Assembly (NCBI GenBank): GCA_949289445.1
Contig: CASEOD010000056.1
Location: 1-32,534 of the forward strand
From: an uncultured Eubacteriales bacterium
GTDB taxonomy: Bacteria; Bacillota; Clostridia; Peptostreptococcales; Anaerovoracaceae
Reading direction: 5' to 3'
DNA length: 32,534 nucleotides
Positions 8,037-16,708 of this stretch are shown one piece after another. The notes below the pieces were generated by a model. That model saw only the letters and a list, made by a program, of their open reading frames with translations, was not told where the DNA came from and did not search any database. The position numbers and the translations under genes were made by a program. Each line of letters begins with the position of its first letter. Positions within the stretch are counted from its first letter, which is position 1.

Positions 8037-8562
8037 AGAAGTGATTATTGTAGAAGGAAGAGATGATACGGCGGCTGTAAACAGAGCCGTCGATGCTGTG
8101 ACTATAGAAACACACGGCTTCGGAATGCCCGATTCTATCTGGCCGGTGATAGAAAAGGCCTATGAGAATCAGGGTATTATTATCTTTACGGATCCGGATT
8201 ATGCGGGAGAAAAGATCAGAAGAAAAGTGAGTCAGCGTTTTCCTCTATGCAAGCAGGCTTTTCTGCCAAAAGGAAAGGCATTGAAAAAAGGAAATGTCGG
8301 TGTGGAAAATGCAAAAGCGGAGGATATTGTAGAAGCACTGGAAAAGGCAAGATGCACTTCAGCTCTTGAAAATGCAGATCCCTTTACAACAGAAGATCTG
8401 GCCGCCTGCGGGCTCATAGGCACTGCTGATGCCAAAGCGCGAAGAGAGAAGCTGGGAAACCTGCTTTCCATCGGCTACGGCAACAACAAGACCTTTTTGA
8501 AAAAGCTCAATCAGCTTGGCGTTACAAAGGAAGAATTTTATCAGAAGGTTGAAGAATTATGA
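8017..8562 (+). CDS. rnmV: Ribonuclease M5 (5S rRNA maturase)
   Basis: A 181-residue Toprim nuclease. RNase M5 trims precursor 5S rRNA in low-GC Gram-positives. The Toprim motif glutamate is in IVEGRDD near the N-terminus, and the D-x-D motif is in IIIFTDPDYAGEKIR. The region GKALKKGNVGVENA is also typical of the family. It overlaps the DivIC-like gene upstream, and its TGA overlaps the ksgA start (ATGATG). rnmV-ksgA is a conserved pair. Confidence 0.95.
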   Translation: MTKKKIKEVIIVEGRDDTAAVNRAVDAVTIETHGFGMPDSIWPVIEKAYENQGIIIFTDPDYAGEKIRRKVSQRFPLCKQAFLPKGKALKKGNVGVENAKAEDIVEALEKARCTSALENADPFTTEDLAACGLIGTADAKARREKLGNLLSIGYGNNKTFLKKLNQLGVTKEEFYQKVEEL

Positions 8563-9425
8563 TGAAGCTGTATGCCCCGTCCACAATACGGGAAATTAAA
8601 GATAAATACGGATTCAGGCTGTCTAAGAGTCTGGGGCAGAACTTTCTTACGGACAAGAATATCATAGACAAGATTATTGAAGCAACGGAAATCAGTGAAG
8701 AAGATCTTGTCATCGAAATCGGTCCCGGTATCGGTGTTTTGACAGCAGAAGCCGCACAGCGGGCAAAGAAGGTGGCAGCCATAGAGATAGACAGAAACCT
8801 GATCCCCATTCTGGAGGATACTCTGAGAGGCTTTGGCAATGTGGAAATCATCAATCAGGATGTTCTGAAAACGGATCTCAACGGGCTGATTGAAGAGGCG
8901 CAATGCTGCAGAACCAGAATTATCGGCAATCTGCCATACTATATTACCACACCGATTATCATGGGTCTTCTGGAAAGTCATGTGAAGGCTGACAGTATCA
9001 CCATTATGATGCAGAAAGAAGTGGCTGACAGGATCAAGGCCGAGCCGGGAAGCAAGGCTTATGGAGCTCTTTCAGCGGCAGTACAGTATTACTGTACTGT
9101 ATCGACTGTGGCAGCGGTGCCCAAGGAAGTATTTTTCCCGGCGCCAAAGGTGGATTCCGCAGTGCTGCGTCTGGATATCAGAGAAGAAAAACCTGTGGAG
9201 CTTTTCAGCGAAGAGCTGTTTTTCAAATGTATAAGAGCGGGTTTCGGACAGAGGCGCAAAACGCTTCTGAACTCCCTATCGCAATTAAACGATTTTACAA
9301 AGGAAGAAATCCGAGAAGCATTGGAATCAGCCGGAATTGACGAGAAGAGAAGAGCAGAGACTCTGTCTCTGAAGGAGTTTGCGGCGCTGGCGAATTCCTT
9401 ATACAAAAGGGAAAAAAGGGAATAG
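8559..9425 (+). CDS. rsmA: 16S rRNA (adenine1518/1519-N6)-dimethyltransferase
   Basis: KsgA/RsmA dimethylates two adjacent adenines in the 3' terminal helix of 16S rRNA. The 288 residues show the SKSLGQNFL opening, the SAM-binding motif EIGPGIGVLT, the acidic EIDR, and the catalytic NLPYYIT. The C-terminal domain has FGQRRKTL. Translation probably starts at 8559, overlapping the RNase M5 stop by four bases; 8562 is an equally placed second ATG. Confidence 0.96.
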   Translation: MMKLYAPSTIREIKDKYGFRLSKSLGQNFLTDKNIIDKIIEATEISEEDLVIEIGPGIGVLTAEAAQRAKKVAAIEIDRNLIPILEDTLRGFGNVEIINQDVLKTDLNGLIEEAQCCRTRIIGNLPYYITTPIIMGLLESHVKADSITIMMQKEVADRIKAEPGSKAYGALSAAVQYYCTVSTVAAVPKEVFFPAPKVDSAVLRLDIREEKPVELFSEELFFKCIRAGFGQRRKTLLNSLSQLNDFTKEEIREALESAGIDEKRRAETLSLKEFAALANSLYKREKRE

Positions 9426-9443
9426 AAAAGAGGGAATCTAATC

Positions 9444-11426
9444 ATGGAAAACTTGAAGCAGATTTACAGCAGATATTTAAAAAACAGTTTTGTCTTTTGT
9501 TTTGCCTGGGCATTTTTACTGAACTTCATCATCGAGACACTTGCCAGAAAGGGTCTTGGAGGGTTGATGTTTTTAATCGAAAGTCCTGTGGTTTTCTTGT
9601 ATAATACGGTGCTCATCTTTGCCACACTGGTAGTGGCTACCTTGTTCCGCAGGAGAGCTTTTGTAATAACCGTGGTGACAATTCTCTGGATGGCCATAGG
9701 AATTACCAACGGCGTAATCCTGATGCAGAGGATGACCCCATTTACCGTAAAGGATCTGAGCAATATCACCGACGGCGCAACTATCATTACCAATTATTTT
9801 ACGACGTCGGAACTGATCATGATCGCGGCAGGAGTGATAGTTTCCGTAACTGCCATGATTCTGCTGTGGGTCAAAGGACCGCGTAAAAAAGAGAAAGTGA
9901 ATCTGAAACGCAATATTCTGGCCGTTTTTCTTGTCATCGTATTTACCTTTGCAGGGACAATGGGACTGATTAAGGCCGGCGTGCTGAATACTTTCTTCGG
10001 TAACCTTGCCTATGCCTATGAAGATTACGGCGTACCGTACTGTTTTACCAATACATGGCTGAATACGGGAATTTCAAAACCGAAAGGCTATGATGAAAAG
10101 ATGGTCAGGGATATCTTTGACGAGGATCAGTATAATGAAGACGGAACTATGAAGCTGGTGCATACTGACGAGGATCAGGATCACCCCAATATTCTGTTTC
10201 TGCAGCTGGAATCATTTGTCGATCCGTCTCTGTTTAACAATATTGAGCTGTCTGCCGATGCAATACCGACCTTCCGGAAATTAAAGGAGGAGTATTCATC
10301 GGGAGATCTGACAGTGCCGGCCTGCGGAGCCGGAACTGCCAACACTGAGTTTGAAGTGATGACAGGGCTCAGTGTCAAATTCTTCGGTCCGGGAGAATAT
10401 CCTTTCAAGTCCATTCTCAATGAGCAGACAGGTGAAAGTATTGCTTTTGATCTGAAATCTATGGGATACGGGACTCATGCCATTCATAATCACAGAGCGC
10501 TGTTCTACAACAGAAACGAAGTGTTTGCAAATATCGGCTATGATACCTTCACTTCTCTGGAATATATGAGTGATGTGGAAAAAACGCCGAAAAACTGGGC
10601 GAAGGATAAGATTCTGACGGGTCAGATTATGGATACGCTGGAATCTACCGAAGAACATGATTATATCTACACCATTTCCGTACAGGGACACGGAAGCTAT
10701 CCGACAGAGCAGGTGATCAAGAACCCTGCCATTGAAGTGACCGAAGCACCTGATGAAACAACGAAATGGCAGTATGAGTATTATGTAAATCAGATTTATG
10801 AAATGGATCAGTTTATCAAAGAACTGACTGACACTCTGTCAGAATATGATGAAGATGTGATTCTGGTTATGTACGGAGATCATATTCCGGCTCTGGATGT
10901 GACGGAGGACAATTATAATAAAAAAGATCTGTACCAGACAGAATACATTATCTGGAGCAATTTTGACATGGAGAAGAAAGAAAAGGATTTGGCGACTTAT
11001 CAACTGGCGGCCGAAGTACTGGATCGTGTGGATATTCACACAGGTACTACTATCAAGTATCACCAGACAAAGGATCACGATTCTCCGGAATATCTTGATA
11101 ATCTGAAGACTCTGGGCTATGACATGTACTATGGAAAAGGCTATATTTATGGCGGCTGCAATCCGTTTGAACGTGTGGATATGAAACTGGGTGTTAAAGA
11201 GATTAAGATAGATAAGGTGGTCAACATCGGCGGCAAGTACTATATTAAGGGTGAAAACTTTACCGAATACAGTAAGGTGACGCTGAACGGTGAAACGCTG
11301 AAGACCATTTATCTGGGACCAAGCCTTCTGGGACTGCAGGAAGAAGTGAATCCTGACGATGCAGTGAATATGAAGGTCAGCCAGATCGATAAATCCAATA
11401 AAGAAATTATCAGCACCACTGAATAA
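9444..11426 (+). CDS. LtaS-type membrane phosphoglycerol transferase with a C-terminal Ig-like extension
   Basis: A 660-residue alkaline-phosphatase-superfamily enzyme. Five N-terminal transmembrane helices (about residues 15-35, 48-68, 72-93, 122-142, 155-176) precede an extracellular sulfatase-like domain, as in lipoteichoic acid synthases. The nucleophile is likely T298 in CGAGTANTEF. Metal ligands include the glutamate in LQLESF and D479-H480 in YGDH. After the catalytic domain, about 80 residues (from VKEIKIDKVVNIGGKYYIKG) look like an IPT/TIG-type beta domain, an addition not present in classical LtaS. The substrate is presumably phosphatidylglycerol, but glycolipid or teichoic-acid variants cannot be excluded. 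Confidence 0.85.
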   Translation: MENLKQIYSRYLKNSFVFCFAWAFLLNFIIETLARKGLGGLMFLIESPVVFLYNTVLIFATLVVATLFRRRAFVITVVTILWMAIGITNGVILMQRMTPFTVKDLSNITDGATIITNYFTTSELIMIAAGVIVSVTAMILLWVKGPRKKEKVNLKRNILAVFLVIVFTFAGTMGLIKAGVLNTFFGNLAYAYEDYGVPYCFTNTWLNTGISKPKGYDEKMVRDIFDEDQYNEDGTMKLVHTDEDQDHPNILFLQLESFVDPSLFNNIELSADAIPTFRKLKEEYSSGDLTVPACGAGTANTEFEVMTGLSVKFFGPGEYPFKSILNEQTGESIAFDLKSMGYGTHAIHNHRALFYNRNEVFANIGYDTFTSLEYMSDVEKTPKNWAKDKILTGQIMDTLESTEEHDYIYTISVQGHGSYPTEQVIKNPAIEVTEAPDETTKWQYEYYVNQIYEMDQFIKELTDTLSEYDEDVILVMYGDHIPALDVTEDNYNKKDLYQTEYIIWSNFDMEKKEKDLATYQLAAEVLDRVDIHTGTTIKYHQTKDHDSPEYLDNLKTLGYDMYYGKGYIYGGCNPFERVDMKLGVKEIKIDKVVNIGGKYYIKGENFTEYSKVTLNGETLKTIYLGPSLLGLQEEVNPDDAVNMKVSQIDKSNKEIISTTE

Positions 11427-11475
11427 AAGAAACGGGCTCTCCGTGCAGTCTGCTTTTGTAAAGGGAGGTAGAGGT

Positions 11476-12015
11476 ATGAAGACTTTAGAAACAGAACGCC
11501 TGATTCTGAAAATGTTTACGCTGGATGATGCAGAAGATGTATATGCTTATGCCAGTAATCCCAATGTGGGCCCTCATGCGGGATGGGCTCCGCATAAAAG
11601 CGTGGAGGAATCCAGAGAAGTTATCAGAACTATTTTTCTGCCGCCTGAAGCCTGGGCAATCCGGATAAAAGGTGACGACACGGTTGTAGGAGTTATTGCG
11701 CTGGAACCGGATCGGCTTCGTCCTGATGCAAACAGCAGAGAACTGGGTTATAACCTTGCAGAGGAACATTGGGGGAAAGGGTATATGACCGAAGCCGCCA
11801 GAGAGGTTCTGAGATTTGCTTTTAAGGAACTGGATCTGGATCAGGTGGGAATCTGTACAAGCAAGGTCAACAGGAGATCACAGCGAATCATAGAGAAATG
11901 CGGATTTACCTATGAAGGTACCATCCGAAGAACCTATCAGATTTACGATGGAACACTTCGGGATTCTATGGTGTTTTCCATGCTGAAAGAAGAATATGAA
12001 GAGATGAATCGGTAG
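11476..12015 (+). CDS. GNAT-family N-acetyltransferase, RimJ/RimL-like
   Basis: A 179-residue acetyl-CoA-dependent transferase. The opening LETERLILKMFTLDDAEDVYAYASNP is typical of the RimJ/RimL branch. Motif A, ELGYNLAEEHWGKGYMTEAA, binds the pyrophosphate of acetyl-CoA, and the family-typical V-N-x-x-SQRIIEKCGFTYEG follows. The frame extends to 11443, but ATG 11476 has GGGAGG just upstream. The substrate is unknown: ribosomal protein N-termini, other proteins or small molecules are all possible. It ends a transcript closed by the terminator at 12024-12068. Confidence 0.85.
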   Translation: MKTLETERLILKMFTLDDAEDVYAYASNPNVGPHAGWAPHKSVEESREVIRTIFLPPEAWAIRIKGDDTVVGVIALEPDRLRPDANSRELGYNLAEEHWGKGYMTEAAREVLRFAFKELDLDQVGICTSKVNRRSQRIIEKCGFTYEGTIRRTYQIYDGTLRDSMVFSMLKEEYEEMNR

Positions 12016-12023
12016 ACAAGAGA

Positions 12024-12068
12024 CCGCTGCAGAATAGATGAGCATCTATATTGCAGCGGCCCCTTTTT
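12024..12068 (+). terminator. Rho-independent terminator after the GNAT gene
   Basis: CCGCTGCA at 12024-12031 pairs with TGCAGCGG at 12052-12059. The stem is extended inward by TAGAT/ATCTA with two mismatches and a short loop. It is followed by CCCC and five T residues. Confidence 0.85.
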
Positions 12069-12118
12069 ATGCCCGAAAAATTTTCCCATGCAGAAATCGG
12101 ACTTATAACGTTACCTGT

Positions 12119-12168
12119 AAAAAACCCTGCTGCCTCTGCGGCAAAGCCGGACAGGAAGACAGCAGGGT
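12119..12168 (-). terminator. Rho-independent terminator of the aro operon
   Basis: ACCCTGCTG at 12124-12132 pairs perfectly with CAGCAGGGT at 12160-12168. Read on the minus strand, the stem is followed by six T residues (A run at 12119-12124). It lies just downstream of the aroB stop and faces the terminator at 12024-12068, so the two convergent operons are insulated. Confidence 0.85.
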
Positions 12169-12202
12169 CTGTTTATTAGTATACAGATAGTCTGCGAAGT
12201 TT

Positions 12203-13249
12203 TTATTTTTCTATACCTGCCTGAATGAATTGTTTCAGTTCAGAAAGAGTAATTTTTTGAAGTCTGCATTTTCCCAGCGTCTCCGGAATTACCATGGTAA
12301 TTTTATCTCCTGTGATTTTCTTATCCATCAGAGCATAACGGTACAGTTCCTCCACCTTGGAGCAGGAAACCGGATTAAAGCCCATAGAGATCAGAATATC
12401 AGTAAGTTCATCACTGATGTCCGTATCGGTGAGGCCCATTTTGTAGGCTGCCCGCGCTTCAATGATCATGCCTTTCGCGACAGCCTGACCGTGAGATACT
12501 CCGTAGGATGTGATTTTCTCAATGCCGTGGGCGATGGTATGGCCGAAATTCAGAATCTGGCGAAGTCCCATATCCCTTTCATCAGCTTCCACAAAGGATT
12601 TTTTTATGGAGACACAGCGTTCAATCACATATTCGTAATGATGGCTCTGAATATGAGGAATCAGTGATGCTTCCGAGACAGCAGCACATTTAACCGCCTC
12701 AGCAATACCGTCCTGCAGCTTTGCCGGTGGCAGGCTGTCAAAAGTCTTACAGTCACACAGAACCATGGACGGCTGCCAGAAAGCTCCCACCAGATTTTTT
12801 CCGGAAAGCAGATTGATACCGGTTTTTCCGCCAATAGAGGCATCTACGGCTGCAAGATAGGTGGTGGGGATCTGCACATAGGAGATTCCTCTCATATAAG
12901 TAGCAGCGGTAAAACCGGCCATATCGCCGACTACACCGCCTCCCAAAGCGACGATGCCGTCGGAGCGGTTGAGGCTTTCATCAGCCAAAGCTTCCAGAAT
13001 GTTGGAGTAAGTATTCAGGTTTTTAGAATGCTCTCCTGAAGGAAATACGATTTTGGAAGTGCGGTAGCCGTGCTCCATGAGAGAGGTCATGACCACCTGA
13101 GAATAAATATTGTTTACGGTGCTGTCGGTGATAATGCAGAGATGACAGGGCGGAATACAGGAACTGATATAGGCGCCTGCGTTTCTGAGAAAATCTTTTC
13201 CGATCAGTATCTCACTTGAACGATCAGTTGACACAACGAATTTTTTCAT
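12203..13249 (-). CDS. aroB: 3-dehydroquinate synthase
   Basis: AroB converts DAHP to 3-dehydroquinate, the second step of the shikimate pathway, using NAD and a divalent metal. The 348 residues include the NAD-binding ALGGGVVGDMAGFTAATYMRG, the QIPTTYLA-x-VDAS-x-GGKTG segment, and the metal-binding glutamate in GIAEAVK and histidines in LNFGHTIAHGIE. AGGAG lies upstream of the ATG. The start overlaps the end of the DAHP synthase gene by 26 bases, so the first two shikimate enzymes are translationally coupled. Confidence 0.96.
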   Translation of the reverse strand: MKKFVVSTDRSSEILIGKDFLRNAGAYISSCIPPCHLCIITDSTVNNIYSQVVMTSLMEHGYRTSKIVFPSGEHSKNLNTYSNILEALADESLNRSDGIVALGGGVVGDMAGFTAATYMRGISYVQIPTTYLAAVDASIGGKTGINLLSGKNLVGAFWQPSMVLCDCKTFDSLPPAKLQDGIAEAVKCAAVSEASLIPHIQSHHYEYVIERCVSIKKSFVEADERDMGLRQILNFGHTIAHGIEKITSYGVSHGQAVAKGMIIEARAAYKMGLTDTDISDELTDILISMGFNPVSCSKVEELYRYALMDKKITGDKITMVIPETLGKCRLQKITLSELKQFIQAGIEK

Positions 13250-14030
13250 ACTTTTTTACTCCTGATACTAAGTGGGCAAAATTCTCCAAAGTGACAGCCT
13301 GAGGTCCGTCGCAGAGAGCTGCCTTGGGCTCATTATGCACTTCAATCATGATTCCGTCTGCACCGGCAGCCACAGCAGCGGCGGCTATCGGCGGTACTAT
13401 GGATGAGATTCCTGTTCCATGGCTGGGATCGGCGATAACAGGCAGATGAGTCATTTGTTTTAAAAGAGGAATTGCATTGATGTCAAAGGTAAACCGATAT
13501 GCTTTCTCAAAGGTGCGGATTCCCCGTTCACAGAGGATCACATTGGGATTTCCATTTTTTAGAATGTATTCTGCGCTGTATAACAGCTCTTCTATGGTAT
13601 TTCCTGAGCCCCGTTTGAGCAGAATAGGTTTATGACACCTGCCGAGGGCAGTGAGCAGAGAAAAGTTCTGCATGTTCTTGGCGCCTACCTGAATCAGATC
13701 GATATCCGAAAAAAGAGGCAGATCTGAACTGTCCATAATCTCAGAAACTGTCGGAAGTCCCGTTTCTTTCCCTGCCTCCGCAAGAAGTTTCAGACCTTCT
13801 TCGCCCATACCTGCAAAGGAATAGGGGGAAGTGCGGGGCTTAAAGGCACCGCCGCGGAGAATCTGCGCGCCTGACGCCTTGACAGATTCAGCAATGGTAA
13901 AAAGCTGCTGCCGGCTTTCCACAGTGCAGGGACCGGCAATAATGCAGAGACTTCTGTCTCCGATTATGGCATTGCCAACTGAGATAACTGTGTCGGACCT
14001 ATGATTTTTTCGTGAAGTCAGTAAATCCAT
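13224..14030 (-). CDS. aroF: 3-deoxy-7-phosphoheptulonate (DAHP) synthase, type I beta
   Basis: This enzyme condenses phosphoenolpyruvate and erythrose 4-phosphate, the first step of aromatic amino acid synthesis. The 268 residues cover the TIM-barrel core: IIAGPCTVES, ILRGGAFKPRTSPYSFAG, the IQVGAKNMQNF segment, PILLKRG, and the late ADPSHGTG. This is the KDPS-like I beta class. No chorismate-mutase or ACT-type regulatory domain is attached, so allosteric control by that route is not expected. It is the first gene of an aroF-aroB operon on the minus strand. No other aro gene is in the window. Confidence 0.93.
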   Translation of the reverse strand: MDLLTSRKNHRSDTVISVGNAIIGDRSLCIIAGPCTVESRQQLFTIAESVKASGAQILRGGAFKPRTSPYSFAGMGEEGLKLLAEAGKETGLPTVSEIMDSSDLPLFSDIDLIQVGAKNMQNFSLLTALGRCHKPILLKRGSGNTIEELLYSAEYILKNGNPNVILCERGIRTFEKAYRFTFDINAIPLLKQMTHLPVIADPSHGTGISSIVPPIAAAAVAAGADGIMIEVHNEPKAALCDGPQAVTLENFAHLVSGVKKYEKIRCVN

Positions 14031-14062
14031 GACAAAAAAACTTTCCTTTATGTTATACTATA
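14029..14062. promoter_or_regulatory. Overlapping divergent promoter region between aroF and the SanA-like gene
   Basis: On the plus strand TATACT at 14054-14059 is preceded by TGT, giving an extended -10 for the SanA-like gene, with only a weak -35 (ATGACA at 14029-14034, 19-base spacing). The same short palindrome TATACTATA gives TATAGT on the minus strand (14062-14057) for the aro operon. The two -10 elements share bases, so polymerase binding may be mutually exclusive. Confidence 0.4.
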
Positions 14063-14132
14063 AACTACGGATAAAAGAATTGTATCACATTTTTCTCCGT
14101 TTTGCAAAAGACATCATAAGGAGGGGAAAAAG

Positions 14133-14843
14133 ATTAAGCGTATTTTGGGAAGACTGCTGGCGGCAGTTTTGATACTGGGTTGTATTGCCGGCGTAACCGC
14201 TATGACGATCAATAATCATGTAGTCAGTTCTGTAAAGGATAATATTCTGACTGCTTTTACAGAGGAGAAGACAGAATTGTCTTTTTCGGATATTCAGAAA
14301 CTGCAGGCGGAAGAGGCGGACTGTATTCTGGTTCTCGGTGCAGGGATTAAGGATGATGAAACTCCGACACCTATGCTGAAGGATCGGCTGGATATGGGGA
14401 TCGCATTGTATGAGGCCGGCGTGGCACCGAAAATTCTGCTTTCGGGAGATAATGGAAACATAGGGCACAATGAAATTCATGTGATGCTGAATTACGTAAA
14501 AGATGCCGGGGTGCCTGAGGAAGATATCTTCTGTGATCATGCAGGATTCTCCACCTATGATTCCATGTATCGGGCAAAAGAGATTTTCGGAGCAGAGAAT
14601 ATTATTGTGGTCACGCAGACTTATCATGAATACAGGGCTCTTTATATCGGGGAGAAACTGGGACTTTCGGTTTCGGGCGTAGCTTCGGATCAGATGAAAT
14701 ACTCAGGACAGCCTGCTCGTGAAATCAGAGAGGTGCTTGCCAGAGTAAAAGACTTTTTTAAGGTAATGGGACAGCCGGAGTCTCTCCTTGGAGGTGAGGC
14801 TATTCCCATAAACGGCAGTGGCATTATTTCTCATGGGGAGTAA
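14133..14843 (+). CDS. SanA/YdcF-like (DUF218) membrane-anchored protein, possibly with an AUU start
   Basis: The DUF218 fold is clear: DCILVLGAGIKDDETPTPML, LSGDNG, a HNEIHVM segment and VVTQTYHEYRALYIGEKLGL. An N-terminal hydrophobic helix (LGRLLAAVLILGCIAGVTA) anchors it outside the cytoplasm. SanA-type proteins affect envelope permeability; the chemistry is not settled. No ATG or GTG lies in frame upstream. The strong AAGGAGGGG at 14118-14126 is six bases before ATT at 14133, which would give the natural-looking start M-K-R-I-L-G-R. The alternative TTG at 14145 is 18 bases past the ribosome binding site. A base error turning ATG into ATT would also explain this. Confidence 0.8.
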   Translation: MKRILGRLLAAVLILGCIAGVTAMTINNHVVSSVKDNILTAFTEEKTELSFSDIQKLQAEEADCILVLGAGIKDDETPTPMLKDRLDMGIALYEAGVAPKILLSGDNGNIGHNEIHVMLNYVKDAGVPEEDIFCDHAGFSTYDSMYRAKEIFGAENIIVVTQTYHEYRALYIGEKLGLSVSGVASDQMKYSGQPAREIREVLARVKDFFKVMGQPESLLGGEAIPINGSGIISHGE

Positions 14844-14846
14844 AAA

Positions 14847-15383
14847 ATGGATTATCAGATATTTGAAATTTTATTGTTATATGCGATTTACTGTATTCTG
14901 GGATGGGTTTGCCAGGTGATGGGGTTTTCTCTTGCAGGAAAAGGATATCAGAACCGGGGATTGTGCAAAGGACCCTATCTGACGTCATACGGTCTGGGAG
15001 CACTTGCCGTGATTTTCAGTGTTGAATATACTTCTGCCAAGTTTCAGCTTGAGGGAATTCCCCTTCCTGCAAGAGCGTTCTGCGCCGGGACTGTTATTGC
15101 GCTGATTCTGGGAGTTCTGAGCATGGTGACAGTCAATGGTCTGTGCGGATCCCGTCTCATAAGGATCAGGTGGTTCCAGCCGATTCTGTGTGGATTCCTG
15201 TCTGTCATTCTCATCGTTCATCTGAATCCGCTTCTGTCTGCATATATCAGGTGGATGTCACCCTGGGTTCATCTGTTCTTTCTGCTGTTTTTCTGGATGC
15301 AGTATCTGTCTCAGCTCTTTGACGGTATATCAGGACTGCTTCGCCTTAAAAAGAAGATGCACTTTTCACAGCCGCGTGAATAA
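14847..15383 (+). CDS. CmpB-type multi-spanning membrane protein (putative ABC transporter permease family)
   Basis: A 178-residue protein with about five transmembrane helices. The segment ILGWVCQVMGFSLAGKGYQN followed by RG-x-C-x-GPYLTSYGLGAL is the hallmark of the family annotated as ABC_trans_CmpB. Despite the name, no ATPase partner is nearby and transport has not been shown. It begins three bases after the SanA-like stop, with GGGGAG as ribosome binding site overlapping that gene's end, so the two are cotranscribed and probably work at the same membrane. Confidence 0.75.
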   Translation: MDYQIFEILLLYAIYCILGWVCQVMGFSLAGKGYQNRGLCKGPYLTSYGLGALAVIFSVEYTSAKFQLEGIPLPARAFCAGTVIALILGVLSMVTVNGLCGSRLIRIRWFQPILCGFLSVILIVHLNPLLSAYIRWMSPWVHLFFLLFFWMQYLSQLFDGISGLLRLKKKMHFSQPRE

Positions 15384-15386
15384 GAT

Positions 15387-15415
15387 AAAGAAGGACGTAA
15401 AATCCTTCTTTTTTT
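15387..15415 (+). terminator. Rho-independent terminator after the CmpB-like gene
   Basis: AAAGAAGGA / TCCTTCTTT form a perfect 9-bp stem around the loop CGTAAAA, running into a T tract ending at 15415. Confidence 0.85.
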
Positions 15416-15482
15416 GTGCGGGATCTGCGGCCCCGGATAAGGCTGTTACAAGCTTTTCCAATTGATTTTGCGAGGTGAGAGG

Positions 15483-16631
15483 ATGATATATCTTGATAAC
15501 GGAGCTACTTCTTTTCCTAAACCCGGGGGAATGATAGAGGTTATGGATGACTGTATGATGAACTATTGCGGCAATCCCGGCAGATCCGGCCACCGCATGT
15601 CCATGAAGACAGGTGAAATGGTCTACAGGGCAAGAAAGCAGGTGGCCGCCTTGTTTCACATTAAAGATCCAAGCAGGCTGATTTTTACCGGGAATACTAC
15701 AGAAAGCCTTAATCTGGCTTTACGGGGATTTCTGCATGAAGGGGATCATGTGGTGACCACGGCTATGGAGCATAATTCTGTGCTTCGTCCTTTGAAAGCG
15801 CTGGAAGGATGGGGCGTATCCCACACAATCGTCAGTGCTGACAGGGAGGGACACGTCACTTCTCAGTCTATCAGCAGAGCTATCGGTGAGAACACCGCGC
15901 TTATTGTCGTAGCAGGGGCTTCCAATGTGACGGGAACGATTATGCCTCTTGAAGAGATCGGTAAAATTGCGGTAGAGCGGCATATTCCGCTTCTGGTGGA
16001 TGGAGCTCAGTGCGCCGGCTGTATGGATCTGGATGTGGAAAGACTGGGTATTTCCATGCTGGCTTTTCCGGGCCATAAAGGGCTTATGGGGCCTCTTGGC
16101 ACAGGGGGGCTTTATGTGGGAGAGAATATTGATCTGCAGCCGCTTCTTTACGGCGGTACAGGTACAGCATCAAAAAGTCGCCTGCAGCCTTTGGACTATC
16201 CTGAAGGATTTGAGGCAGGGACCATCAATGCGCCGGGAATTATCGGGCTGGGATATTCTGCATCAATACTGCAGAAAATAGGAGTAGAAGCGATTTCCTG
16301 TTATGAGCGGGAACTGATCCGTCAGTTTGACGAAGCGGTTCAGAATATGGAACAGGTGGATCTGTACGGGCCTGTACCTGAAGAAAAGACGGGAATCAGT
16401 CTGTTTAATATCAGAGGTGTCGGTTGTGAAGATGTGGCAGAGCAGCTGAGCCGCCGATTCGGCATTGCAGTGCGGGGAGGCTATCACTGTGCGGGGCTCG
16501 CCCATAAGATGATCGGTACCTGGGATCAGGGAGCGGTTCGTCTCAGTGTGGGTCCTTTCAATACGAGGAAGGATATTAAAAAAGCTGTGGATGCAGTGTG
16601 GAAAATTTCCGGGCAGGCAGGGAGTCTCTGA
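15483..16631 (+). CDS. Cysteine desulfurase-like PLP enzyme (class V aminotransferase fold)
   Basis: The 382 residues open with MIYLDNGATSFPKP, typical of the EF2568-like branch of cysteine desulfurases. The PLP lysine is K199 in FPGHKG, and the catalytic cysteine of the C-terminal loop is C336 in RGGYHCAG. It would release sulfur from cysteine as a persulfide. This branch occurs in anaerobes, often outside isc or suf operons, and the sulfur acceptor is uncertain. ATG 15483 is preferred over an upstream TTG because GAGGTGAGAGG lies just before it. No scaffold or other Fe-S assembly gene is adjacent. Confidence 0.88.
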   Translation: MIYLDNGATSFPKPGGMIEVMDDCMMNYCGNPGRSGHRMSMKTGEMVYRARKQVAALFHIKDPSRLIFTGNTTESLNLALRGFLHEGDHVVTTAMEHNSVLRPLKALEGWGVSHTIVSADREGHVTSQSISRAIGENTALIVVAGASNVTGTIMPLEEIGKIAVERHIPLLVDGAQCAGCMDLDVERLGISMLAFPGHKGLMGPLGTGGLYVGENIDLQPLLYGGTGTASKSRLQPLDYPEGFEAGTINAPGIIGLGYSASILQKIGVEAISCYERELIRQFDEAVQNMEQVDLYGPVPEEKTGISLFNIRGVGCEDVAEQLSRRFGIAVRGGYHCAGLAHKMIGTWDQGAVRLSVGPFNTRKDIKKAVDAVWKISGQAGSL

Positions 16632-16679
16632 AACTGTTGAGACAGGCAGTAAAAAAAACTTCTGAACCTATTGATTCCA

Positions 16680-16708
16680 TTGACATCAGGCACGCCGCCC
16701 TATATAAT
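16680..16708 (+). promoter_or_regulatory. Perfect-consensus sigma-A promoter of the RND exporter
   Basis: TTGACA at 16680-16685 and TATAAT at 16703-16708 are separated by exactly 17 bases. The start point would be near 16715, leaving a leader of about 108 bases before ATG 16823. The leader contains a small TCATCG/CGATGA hairpin. Confidence 0.8.

Noticed and set aside
15652-15667. Second parS-like sequence TGTTTCACATTAAAGA (13/16)
   Set aside because: It lies within the conserved coding region of the cysteine-desulfurase-like gene and loses the palindromic right half, so chance similarity is the better explanation.
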